Source: an uncultured Lachnospiraceae bacterium (lineage in GTDB: Bacteria; Bacillota; Clostridia; Lachnospirales; Lachnospiraceae). Taken from it: 64,000 nt of DNA. The position numbers were made by a program, and so were the translations under genes. Shown here one piece after another: positions 42,480 through 50,872 of this stretch; the first letter of the stretch is position 1, and each line of letters starts with the position of its first letter. A model generated the notes under the pieces. It saw nothing but the letters and a program-made list of their open reading frames with translations. It was not told the DNA's origin and made no database searches. Location of the stretch: assembly GCA_902781505.1 (NCBI GenBank), contig CACZJL010000002.1, positions 124,001 to 188,000 on the forward strand. Reading direction: 5' to 3'.

Positions 42480-44798
42480 ATGAAACTGTACGTAGACAGG
42501 TTATACCGCTATGAGAGAAAGGATGAGCCTTTATTTACGCCACTCTCAATGAGACCAGGTGAATTAACTGACCCGGATAAAATCGCTGTATTCCAGAATG
42601 GAACTGCACTTCCGGTGCAGGCTAAGGTAACTGCCCGACATGCAGACGGATCCATACGTTTCGCATTTGCCCGTTTCCAGGCAACCATTCCAGCCAATGC
42701 AGGATGTGAGCTGGAACTTGATTACTCCGGAAAGAAAGCTGAGAGCTTTGCCGGAAATAAGGTGGATGAGGCAGGCGATTTCATTACTGTAGATACAGGC
42801 GCATTAAAGCTTACTGTAAAGAAAAATTCTGAGTCTGCATTCAACAGAATTGAAGTGAATGGCAGAACATATGGAAAAGAAAATTTCGCAGGTCCTGTTT
42901 TAAGAACGCGAGATGGAATTCTTTATACCTCTGTTATTCAGGACTGGCGTATTGTTGAAGAAGGCCCGGTTCAGACAATCCTCGAAGGAAAGGGAATCCA
43001 TACAGGAGGAGACAGAACCCTTGAATTCACCCTCAGGGTTACCCTGGATGCAGGAAAGTCCTGGATGGATGTAGAATACCGACTGGTAAATACTTCCCTT
43101 GACGAGCTCGAACTTGATACCATCGGCTTTGCTTATGTGGCATCAGGAATGGAAAATGTTCACCTTGATTTTGCCCCAGCTTCCGCACCGGAAGGAGATG
43201 TGCAGGTGGAAGGCGTTCTGAAACTGCCCGAAATTGAAAAGCAGCTCGCAGGTGAGAGCATCCGTACATTTGCCGGAATTTCCAATTATAAGACAAAATT
43301 CCGTCTTGCAGGCGGTGGTCGCGAGACCGGATGGCTGGTTGATGAGGACTATCTGATGAAGGATGCCAATGAGCACATGTCAGAAGTGTTCTACGGAACC
43401 TTCATGGCAGACTATACGGATTCTGTAAGCGGTATCTGCGCAACAGTTTACCAGGCACAGCAGAATTATCCGAAGGCAATCAGAGCAAGTGCATCCGGTA
43501 TTGTGATTTCTCTGATTCCGACAGGCGTCGGTCAGGTTAAGATGCAGTCCGGTATGGCAAGAGCTCAGCGTTTCCAGTTGAACTTCCACGAATCTGATGA
43601 AACGATTACAGAACTTGACAATCGTTCTACCATCTATCAGATGCCGGATGCGGTTCGCATTGATCCTTCTTACTTTAAGGAATCAGGTAACTTCCCTGAT
43701 ATCTTCCCTGAGAAGCTGTCCCGTCGTTTTGAAGGATATATGATGCAGAATATCGACGGAAGAGCAAGATGCTATGGAATGATGAACTGGGGTGATACCT
43801 GGGATGAAGGTTATACAAAGCAGGGCCGTGGTAATGGTCGTCTTGTATGGCTGAATAATGAGTACGATTTCCCTCATATGGCAGCCCTTCAGTATGTGAG
43901 AACCGGCGTTCGTCGTTACCGGGACGCTGCTTTTATCGCAAGCCAGCACTGGATGGACGTTGATATTTGCCACTATTCCGAAGATCCGAAGTACTTAAAT
44001 GGTATGTGGGAGCACACAGCAGGCCACTGCCAGCCTAGGATTATGGCCTGTTCACATGAGTGGGTGGAAGGTCTGCTTGACTATTATCACCTGTCCGGAG
44101 ACGAGCGCGCATTTGAGGCGGCTCACGGAATCGCGGTAAATGTTCGCAATCTCTTAAAGCTTCCTGAGTACAACACTCCCGGTGAAGCAACAGCAAGAGA
44201 AACGGGATGGGCACTTCGTTCACTGACAGCGATGTACATTGAGACAGGCGAAGAGGAGTTCATCGAGCCATGCGAGCGTATTGTCGACGAATTTGAAGAT
44301 TGGCAGAATAAGTACGGTCACTGGATGAGCACTTATCTTGATAATGTTCTGGTTCGCGTACCATTCATGACCAGTGTGGCAATCGGAAGTCTGATGCGCT
44401 ATTACAGACAGTTCCCATCTGAGAGAATCAGAAAGATGATTCTTACAGAAGTAGATGATTTACTTGAGACTGCTTATATGGATTGCGGTGTGTTCATGTA
44501 TAAGGAATTACCTTCCTTAAGCCGTTATGGTACAAATACCCTCCTCTTAGAAGCTCTTGCCATTGCATATGAACTCTCCGGCGATACAAAATATCTGATT
44601 CCGGGCATTGAAACGTTCAATGTAACACTCCACTCTAAGTTATCCGGACCTGTCGGAACGAAAATGATTAAGGAAGATGCGGTGGTGACAACAGGCTCCG
44701 CAAAGAGATTTGCCCAGAGCTTTATACCACTGACCACGTTCTACAAAGCTGTATCAGATGCAGGCCTGTGGGATGATGTCACGGAAGGAGTTCGCTAA
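42480..44798 (+). CDS. PcRGLX/YetA-like protein, putative exo-acting pectic polysaccharide lyase
   Basis: 772 residues with no signal peptide, so probably cytoplasmic. The N-terminal part (about 1-260, starting KLYVDRLYRYERKDEPLFTP) is a beta domain like the RIFT barrel of the PcRGLX/YetA group. The middle (about 400-720) is an alpha/alpha barrel with NWGDTWDEGYTKQGRGNGR and MWEHTAGHCQPR, and a small beta domain ends it. PcRGLX is an exo-rhamnogalacturonan lyase and YetA sits in rhamnogalacturonan clusters. A pectic substrate is therefore likely given the lyases nearby, but which sugar linkage is cut is inference. The start is ATG 42480 after AGGAGG. It is divergent from nrdG. Confidence 0.75.
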   Translation: MKLYVDRLYRYERKDEPLFTPLSMRPGELTDPDKIAVFQNGTALPVQAKVTARHADGSIRFAFARFQATIPANAGCELELDYSGKKAESFAGNKVDEAGDFITVDTGALKLTVKKNSESAFNRIEVNGRTYGKENFAGPVLRTRDGILYTSVIQDWRIVEEGPVQTILEGKGIHTGGDRTLEFTLRVTLDAGKSWMDVEYRLVNTSLDELELDTIGFAYVASGMENVHLDFAPASAPEGDVQVEGVLKLPEIEKQLAGESIRTFAGISNYKTKFRLAGGGRETGWLVDEDYLMKDANEHMSEVFYGTFMADYTDSVSGICATVYQAQQNYPKAIRASASGIVISLIPTGVGQVKMQSGMARAQRFQLNFHESDETITELDNRSTIYQMPDAVRIDPSYFKESGNFPDIFPEKLSRRFEGYMMQNIDGRARCYGMMNWGDTWDEGYTKQGRGNGRLVWLNNEYDFPHMAALQYVRTGVRRYRDAAFIASQHWMDVDICHYSEDPKYLNGMWEHTAGHCQPRIMACSHEWVEGLLDYYHLSGDERAFEAAHGIAVNVRNLLKLPEYNTPGEATARETGWALRSLTAMYIETGEEEFIEPCERIVDEFEDWQNKYGHWMSTYLDNVLVRVPFMTSVAIGSLMRYYRQFPSERIRKMILTEVDDLLETAYMDCGVFMYKELPSLSRYGTNTLLLEALAIAYELSGDTKYLIPGIETFNVTLHSKLSGPVGTKMIKEDAVVTTGSAKRFAQSFIPLTTFYKAVSDAGLWDDVTEGVR

Positions 44799-44860
44799 AA
44801 CGTGATGTGGCACGGCAGATACTGTGCCGACACAGATTCAATTAAGTGATTAAAATTTTG

Positions 44861-44919
44861 TTTCCCCTTTTATATTGGATGCAGTACAATAAGTACAAAG
44901 TTCGATATAAAAGGGGAAA
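44861..44919 (+). promoter_or_regulatory. 15-bp inverted repeat spanning promoter and ribosome binding site of the TM2 gene
   Basis: TTTCCCCTTTTATAT (44861-44875) and its perfect reverse complement (44905-44919) flank 29 bases that contain a TACAAT (-10-like, 44885-44890). The right arm includes the AGGGG ribosome binding site of the gene starting at 44925. Depending on where transcription starts, it is either an operator or an RNA hairpin that hides the start. Confidence 0.7.
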
Positions 44920-44924
44920 TTTAT

Positions 44925-45380
44925 ATGAGCAGCAAAAATCAAAAATGTCCGAACTGTGGAGCGCCATTAATGGATTTTCATTGCATCTACTGTGGTTATG
45001 AGGTGCCATCTGATTATGAACGGGTTAAGCGGTTTGCACAGGAATTCACTGAAGATGTGAAGAGTAATCTGGGACCGGCAACACAGGAATGGGTTGATAA
45101 GGCTAAACAGCAAGCTCAGAACTCGCAGAATGCCTGGTATAATCAGAAAAGGACTGGCTACGGACAGGAAGTCAGCGATAAGAGTAGAACACTGACGTTA
45201 ATTCTTTTGCTCTTTCTTGGCGTGTGGGGCATTCACCATTTCTACAATGGAAGAATCGTTCTTGGAATTTTTTATATTTTTACATGGGGATTCTTTGGAG
45301 TTGGCTGGTTGATTGATCTGGTTCTGATTCTTACAGGAAGTTACAAGGATGCAAAGGGACGACCGGTTGTTGTCTGGTAG
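44925..45380 (+). CDS. Zinc-ribbon and TM2-domain membrane protein
   Basis: 151 residues. The N-terminus is a four-cysteine zinc ribbon (CPNCG at 8-12, CIYCG at 20-24). A helical, glutamine-rich linker follows. The C-terminal TM2 domain has two membrane helices with the conserved GVWGIHHFYNGRIVLGIFYI turn and GVGWLIDLVLIL. TM2 proteins occur widely and their role in bacteria is not settled. AGGGGAAA, buried in an inverted repeat, precedes the ATG. A strong terminator follows. Confidence 0.88.
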   Translation: MSSKNQKCPNCGAPLMDFHCIYCGYEVPSDYERVKRFAQEFTEDVKSNLGPATQEWVDKAKQQAQNSQNAWYNQKRTGYGQEVSDKSRTLTLILLLFLGVWGIHHFYNGRIVLGIFYIFTWGFFGVGWLIDLVLILTGSYKDAKGRPVVVW

Positions 45381-45387
45381 AAGATTT

Positions 45388-45430
45388 AAGGGGCTGTCGC
45401 ACTAATCATCTAAAGCGACAGCCCCTTTTT
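45388..45430 (+). terminator. Terminator after the TM2 gene
   Basis: A perfect 13-bp stem (45388-45400 with 45415-45427) with a 14-base loop and a T run. Confidence 0.92.
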
Positions 45431-45860
45431 ATTGAAAAGTTGTTATGGTGCACAAGCAGGTGGTGGCAAGGACTGTTTAATATATATTTTTGCTATGATG
45501 CCGGTGTGGTTGTGCAGTTTTACCCCACCATTAAAAATTAACAAAAACTGGGAAGTCAGATAAAATCTGATAGTGAAAGTGTACAAGTGTAAGGACTTAC
45601 ATTTTCGTATTGACGTAAACACTTTCGTGAATTATTATTAAAATAACATGATATATGCCTTTCTAACTGTAAGATATTAACAACTCCTATGCTTTCTGCT
45701 GGAAACAAAAAATACGGGGCTTCAATAAGCTGAACGTGAAATGCAGGTTGTAAGTACGTTTGAGAGGAAACTATCAAAAACTATTGATCGAAATGATCAG
45801 ATACGTATGTGGGAATCATACGTTGTCGTGCAAGGGGCACGACAGAAAGGGAATGGGAAA
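45431..45860 (+). promoter_or_regulatory. Long control region and leader of the PL1-PL9 pectate lyase gene
   Basis: 430 bases without a gene. A good promoter is TTGACG (45610-45615), 17 bases, TATTAT (45633-45638). The spacer contains CTTTCGTGAA. Upstream lie the inverted repeats TCAGAT/ATCTGA (45556-45570) and TGTAAG/CTTACA (about 45588-45602). The leader of about 215 bases ends in two adjacent perfect hairpins, ACGTATG/CATACGT (45803-45823) and GTCGTGC/GCACGAC (45825-45843), just before the ribosome binding site. No known riboswitch was recognised. Confidence 0.65.
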
Positions 45861-48800
45861 ATGAGAAAAATGCGTCTTAAAAAGACTACTGCCGCAGTAT
45901 TTACGTCAGTACTGACAGCCGGCAGTCTCCTTTCAGGAGCAGGTATTCAGCCGGTTCTGGCATCTGTTGACAAGCCTGTACTTAAGGTGAGTTCAGGATG
46001 GCTTGAATCTGCATATGCAGAGTGGAAGCCGGTAGCAGGTGCAGATGGCTACAACGTTTATGTAGGAAAGGATGGAAAGAACTATACACAGCTTGACGAT
46101 TCACTGGTTCGTCTCTACAAGGCTGCAGATGGTTCTCAGTACTTCAGAGCAGATGCTTTAGGCTTAAGTGCAGGCTCTTACAACATTAAGGTTGTGCCCG
46201 TAGAAAAAGGTGCTGAGCAGACAATGTCAGGTGCTACGACAGCTGCATTAGATGTTAAGGCACATGACCGTTCAGGCTTCGCTTTTGAAGACGGGGATTC
46301 TTCCGGTGCTTATAACCATGATGGTACATTAAAGAGCAATGCCGTTGTTCTGTACATTACAGAAGAAACAAAGAATACAGTAACAATGGATGTTGTAACA
46401 AGCTCAAAGGGCGCTACAACTACATGTACCGGACTTCAGAACATTTTGAATTCTTACAAGAAGGGCTATGATAACCGCCCACTCGACATCCGTCTGGTTG
46501 GTCAGATTACTGACTTTGCAGTTATGGATGGTGGAGATATCGTAATCTCCGGCTCCGGCGCAAATAAGAGAATTAGCTGTGGAATTACATTCGAAGGCGT
46601 TGGCACTGATGCGACAGCTGATGGCTGGGGACTCAGAGTAAAGAATGCTTCTGATGTAGAAGTCAGAAATTTAGGATTTATGAACTGCGATTCTTCTGAA
46701 GGTGATGATATCGGCCTTCAGCAGGATAATGACCATGTATGGGTTCATAATAATGATCTCTTTTATGGTGATGCAGGATCTGATGCTGACCAGGTTAAGG
46801 GCGATGGTGCGTTAGATACAAAGGTATCTACAAACATCACACATTCCTACAACCACTTCTGGGATAATGGAAAATGTAACCTTCAGGGTATGAAGAGTGA
46901 AAGCACAGATGAGATGATCACATATCATCACAACTGGTACGATCATTCTGATTCCCGTCATCCAAGAATTCGTACATGCTCCGTGCACAGCTACAATAAC
47001 TACTTTGACGGAAATGCAAAGTATGGTGTTGGTGTAACAATGGGTGCATCAGCATTTGTCGAGAACAACTACTTCCGTAACTGTAAGTACCCTATGCTTA
47101 TTTCCATGCAGGGTTCTGATATTATTTCCAACTGGGATACATTAACAAGAGACGAAAAGAATCTTGGTACATTCTCAGGTGAAGCAGGTGGTGTGATTAA
47201 GTCTTATAACAATTACATTGAAGGTGCTAAGACTTATGTAACTTACCAGGAAAACAGCACAGAGTATGATGCTTATGAAGTTAAGAGTGCTACTGAGACA
47301 GTTCCTTCTTCTGTAACATCTTATAAGGGTGGAACTTCTTACAATAACTTTGATACTTCTTCAAAGATGTACACATACACAGCCGATTCACCAGAAGTAG
47401 CTAAGGAGAAGGTTGAAGCTTACGCAGGTCGTGTAGACGGCGGTGATTTCAAGTGGACATTTGATAATTCTGTTGATGATGCTTCCTATACTGTAAACGA
47501 GGGATTAAAGTCAGCACTTACAAATTATAAGACGAGCCTTGTTTCGGTAGGTGGCGGCTCTGTTGCTTCTACAGATACTAAGACAGATCCTGAACCTCAG
47601 CCTGCTACACAGCCAGCAACACAGGCTACAACAAAGGCAACAACAAAGGCTACACAGGGAACAACAGGAACCGCAACAAAGCCAACAGATTCTTCAAAGC
47701 CAGCTGATTCAACAGCAGCAGGCTATGTATTAAACATCACAAAGGATGACTTAAACAGTGATTTCTTTAAGGTGACAGGTAATCTTGCAAAAGATAAGGG
47801 TACAGCTACTTATAATGGAGAGACCCTTACAAAATGTCTGAAGATGGAGTCAGCAACCAGTGTTACATTCACAGCTCCTTCTAAGGGCAAGCTGATTCTG
47901 GTTCTGGCCAACACAACGAAGAACAACATTAAGGTGGATGGTGCTAAGCTTTCAGCATCTGACACATTACTTACGGTTGATTTAGCAGCAGGTGCGCACA
48001 CCCTTACAAAGGGAGACACTTCTTACCTCTATTACTTAGAGTTTGTACCAGAAGGCGCCACACAGCCAACACAGGCAACAACAGCTGCTACACAGCCGGC
48101 AACTCAGGCAACGACAGCTGCAACAACAAAGGCAACTCAGAGCACGACAACTGCAACAACAAAGGCTACACAGGCTCCAACACAGGCGACCACAAAAGCT
48201 ACACAGCCTGCAGTACAGCCAACTAAGGCTGCAGATCCTGTATCTACAGCAGCTTATGATAAGAACAGTGTAGCTTACAGTGGCGCATACACAAACCTTT
48301 ACAATGCAGAAGATTCTTCTTTCGCTTCCAAGGTTTATGTAAGCAATGCAGAAGAGCTTGAAGCAGCAATCAACAATGCCAAGGCAGGTCAGGCCATTTT
48401 ACTTAAGTCCGGCACATACAGCTTTGATCATCAGCTGACAATTGCATTTGGCAATGATGGAGCAGAAAACAACTACAAGGTATTAAAGGCTGCTAAGGGC
48501 GCTGATGTCGTACTTGACTTCTCTGCAGAAGAATATGGTGAAACATCAACAAATGCCCGCGGTCTTCAGATGGAAGGTAACTACTGGTATGTAGGCGGCA
48601 TCACAGTTAAGGGTGCAGCAGATAACGGCTTCTTCGTAGCTGGTAAGCATAACGTAATCGAAGGTTGTATCGCAGATGCAAACCGCGATTCCGGTTTCCA
48701 GATCAGCCGCAGAAACAGCAGCCTCTCTGACATGGCAGACTGGCCTGCATATAACTATATTGTAAACTGCACAGCAGTAGATAACAGAGACCCTGCAACA

Positions 48801-50687
48801 GGCGAGAATGCCGATGGTTTCGCTTCCAAGTTAACATGCGGCGAAGGCAACGTATTTGATGGATGCCTTTCCTACTGCAACTGCGATGACGGTTGGGATC
48901 TCTATGCTAAGCCGGCTACAGGTTCTATCGGTGTTGTTACAATCAGAAACTGTGTAGCATTCAACAATGGTAAGTTAACGGATGGTTCTGCTGAGGCAAA
49001 TGGCGATATGAATGGCTTTAAGCTCGGCGGAAGCAATGGTAAGGTGCCAACAGCACATGTAGTAATCAACTGCCTTGCATTTGGCAATGGCCATGATGGT
49101 TTCACAGACAATGGTAACGGTGGTGCATTATCCTTAACAAACTGCACATCTTACAACAATGCAAAGTCTAACTTTAACTTCTACCGCACAACTGCAGGTG
49201 GAAACTTCACAGGTCTTCTCTCTGCTGCTACAACACAGACAGATAAGTTTATCGGTGAATTAGGTAACTCTATTTACGCAAACAGCAAGAAGTTCTATCA
49301 GCTCTCTGTTGCTCAGAAGGTTTCTTCTGGTCAGAAGGTTGGTACAGTGGTAAATGACCCTGCTAAGGAAGGCGCATTCGTTTCAATGAACGTGCCAGCT
49401 ACATCAAAGTCCATGGCTCAGTCACTTAGAAATGCTGATGGCTCAATCAACATGGGTGGTTTATTTGAGTCAACAGGTTCGTATGAGGGATATGGCGCTC
49501 ACTTCACAGATAAGTGCCAGGTGATTCAGGTTAATTTAAGCGGTGCTGCTCAGAGTGAGCAGCCTGCTGTAACTCCGGTAAAGACTTCTTCTGTTGTCTG
49601 GGCTGACAGCACATCTACTGCAACAGAAGGAAAGCTTTCCAACGGATCTGCCAAGGTTGTTAAGGTATTAAACAACGTAACAGAGCAGAAGGATATCACA
49701 GCGACTGTTGATACAAATAAGAATGGTTGCGTAGAAAACGGTGTAGGTACTGTTTTGGCACCTGCAGGCAGTGTTGTTGAAATTGAACTGGTTCCTGAAT
49801 ATGGATATCAGCTCACAAGCGCAACTGTAAATGGGAAAGCATTAGTTGCCCAGGCTGATACAAATCATTATCAGTTTGTTATGACAGATGCCAATTCCAA
49901 AATTGAAGCAAAGTTCGCAGCAAAGGAAGATGTTGTTGAATCTTCTTCTTCCCTTGTTAAGAGTGGTCACATTAAGCTTGCTGATGGCGAACTTACAGGT
50001 GGAACAGCTATCCTGTCTGTAAAGGACGTAGAAGTAAGCGCTGATGCAAAAGATGCATTTGCCGCTGAAGCAAAGAAGGATTTCAAGAAAGCTAAGGTTT
50101 TAAGCGTTCTTGATTTAAGCCTTTCTCAGGTTTATTACAAGGGACAGGCTGATGGCAGCAATGCATGGACAGCTGATCTTGAAAACCTCAAGGGTGAAGC
50201 AGAAGTTACATTAAACCTTACAAAGGCTGCTTCTTCCAAGAACATGGTAATTGTTCATGAACTTCATGCAGGTTCTTATGAGCTGATTCCTGTAAAGTTC
50301 AGCTCTGACAGAAAGACTGCAACATTCAAGGTTACAAGCTTTTCAAATTATGCAATCGCTGAAGAAGACTTAGGCGAAGAAGCTCCAGCAACAGAGGAAA
50401 AGCCAGCAACTGAAACACCGGCAGAAGAAAAGCCAGCTGTAGAAACTCCAGCAGAGGAGAAGCCTGCAGTTGAAACACCTGCAACAGATGTTAAGGCTGT
50501 TGATACAAAGACAGATGTTCCTGAAACACCGGTAACAGGTGGAAACACCGAAAACAAGTCAGAGGGAGCTGCTCAGACTCCTGCAACAGGCGTTCAGACA
50601 AACGTTGCGGCTTACGGCACACTTTCCTTAGTAGCACTGCTTGTAGCAGTACTTGCAGCAATGAGAAAGAGAGCCGCTAAAGACTGA
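45861..50687 (+). CDS. Multidomain cell-wall-anchored pectate lyase (PL1 + PL9)
   Basis: 1608 residues. Signal peptide 1-34; fibronectin-III-like domain about 37-130; PL1 pectate lyase about 137-564, with RHPRIR giving the catalytic arginine; Thr/Gln/Ala-rich linker 567-619; beta domain 622-732, perhaps carbohydrate-binding; a second Thr-rich linker 733-792; PL9 lyase about 800-1223, with NADGFASKL placing the catalytic lysine at 990 and CDDGWDLY for calcium. Two beta domains (about 1244-1505) and a Pro/Glu/Thr-rich wall-spanning stretch follow. The end has TPATG (1573-1577), a hydrophobic helix and a KR-rich tail, a sortase-type signal that varies from LPxTG. The start at 45861 is set by the signal peptide and AAAGGG. 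It should cleave homogalacturonan outside the cell. Confidence 0.92.
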   Translation: MRKMRLKKTTAAVFTSVLTAGSLLSGAGIQPVLASVDKPVLKVSSGWLESAYAEWKPVAGADGYNVYVGKDGKNYTQLDDSLVRLYKAADGSQYFRADALGLSAGSYNIKVVPVEKGAEQTMSGATTAALDVKAHDRSGFAFEDGDSSGAYNHDGTLKSNAVVLYITEETKNTVTMDVVTSSKGATTTCTGLQNILNSYKKGYDNRPLDIRLVGQITDFAVMDGGDIVISGSGANKRISCGITFEGVGTDATADGWGLRVKNASDVEVRNLGFMNCDSSEGDDIGLQQDNDHVWVHNNDLFYGDAGSDADQVKGDGALDTKVSTNITHSYNHFWDNGKCNLQGMKSESTDEMITYHHNWYDHSDSRHPRIRTCSVHSYNNYFDGNAKYGVGVTMGASAFVENNYFRNCKYPMLISMQGSDIISNWDTLTRDEKNLGTFSGEAGGVIKSYNNYIEGAKTYVTYQENSTEYDAYEVKSATETVPSSVTSYKGGTSYNNFDTSSKMYTYTADSPEVAKEKVEAYAGRVDGGDFKWTFDNSVDDASYTVNEGLKSALTNYKTSLVSVGGGSVASTDTKTDPEPQPATQPATQATTKATTKATQGTTGTATKPTDSSKPADSTAAGYVLNITKDDLNSDFFKVTGNLAKDKGTATYNGETLTKCLKMESATSVTFTAPSKGKLILVLANTTKNNIKVDGAKLSASDTLLTVDLAAGAHTLTKGDTSYLYYLEFVPEGATQPTQATTAATQPATQATTAATTKATQSTTTATTKATQAPTQATTKATQPAVQPTKAADPVSTAAYDKNSVAYSGAYTNLYNAEDSSFASKVYVSNAEELEAAINNAKAGQAILLKSGTYSFDHQLTIAFGNDGAENNYKVLKAAKGADVVLDFSAEEYGETSTNARGLQMEGNYWYVGGITVKGAADNGFFVAGKHNVIEGCIADANRDSGFQISRRNSSLSDMADWPAYNYIVNCTAVDNRDPATGENADGFASKLTCGEGNVFDGCLSYCNCDDGWDLYAKPATGSIGVVTIRNCVAFNNGKLTDGSAEANGDMNGFKLGGSNGKVPTAHVVINCLAFGNGHDGFTDNGNGGALSLTNCTSYNNAKSNFNFYRTTAGGNFTGLLSAATTQTDKFIGELGNSIYANSKKFYQLSVAQKVSSGQKVGTVVNDPAKEGAFVSMNVPATSKSMAQSLRNADGSINMGGLFESTGSYEGYGAHFTDKCQVIQVNLSGAAQSEQPAVTPVKTSSVVWADSTSTATEGKLSNGSAKVVKVLNNVTEQKDITATVDTNKNGCVENGVGTVLAPAGSVVEIELVPEYGYQLTSATVNGKALVAQADTNHYQFVMTDANSKIEAKFAAKEDVVESSSSLVKSGHIKLADGELTGGTAILSVKDVEVSADAKDAFAAEAKKDFKKAKVLSVLDLSLSQVYYKGQADGSNAWTADLENLKGEAEVTLNLTKAASSKNMVIVHELHAGSYELIPVKFSSDRKTATFKVTSFSNYAIAEEDLGEEAPATEEKPATETPAEEKPAVETPAEEKPAVETPATDVKAVDTKTDVPETPVTGGNTENKSEGAAQTPATGVQTNVAAYGTLSLVALLVAVLAAMRKRAAKD
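47587..48235 (+). repeat. Two ACA/GCA-rich Thr-Gln-Ala linker repeat tracts in the pectate lyase gene
   Basis: Tracts at about 47587-47690 and 48058-48235 encode runs of ATQ and TTKAT units. They are low-complexity DNA made of short degenerate units and flank the 110-residue beta domain. They behave as flexible linkers and are prone to length variation. Confidence 0.8.
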
Positions 50688-50756
50688 TAAGATTGGATTT
50701 GAGGAATCAAATCGTCAAATCTTATAATTTTCATAGAACCTATATTCTATATAGAG

Positions 50757-50799
50757 CACCCTTCGGTCAAATCCATGACTGAAGGGTGTTTCTTTTTTA
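50757..50799 (+). terminator. Terminator after the PL1-PL9 gene
   Basis: A 12-bp stem with one wobble (50757-50768 with 50777-50788), an 8-base loop and a T-rich tail. A second, longer A+T-rich hairpin lies just upstream at about 50688-50726. Confidence 0.88.
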
Positions 50800-50872
50800 A
50801 CAAAGTCATCGTATAATAGAGAAGCAATCAGTCGTGAATAAAATAACAAAATAAAAATAAGGGGAGAAATGC

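Noticed and set aside
47587-48235. CRISPR-like repeats
   Set aside because: These are degenerate in-frame Thr/Gln/Ala linker codons with no regular repeat-spacer structure.
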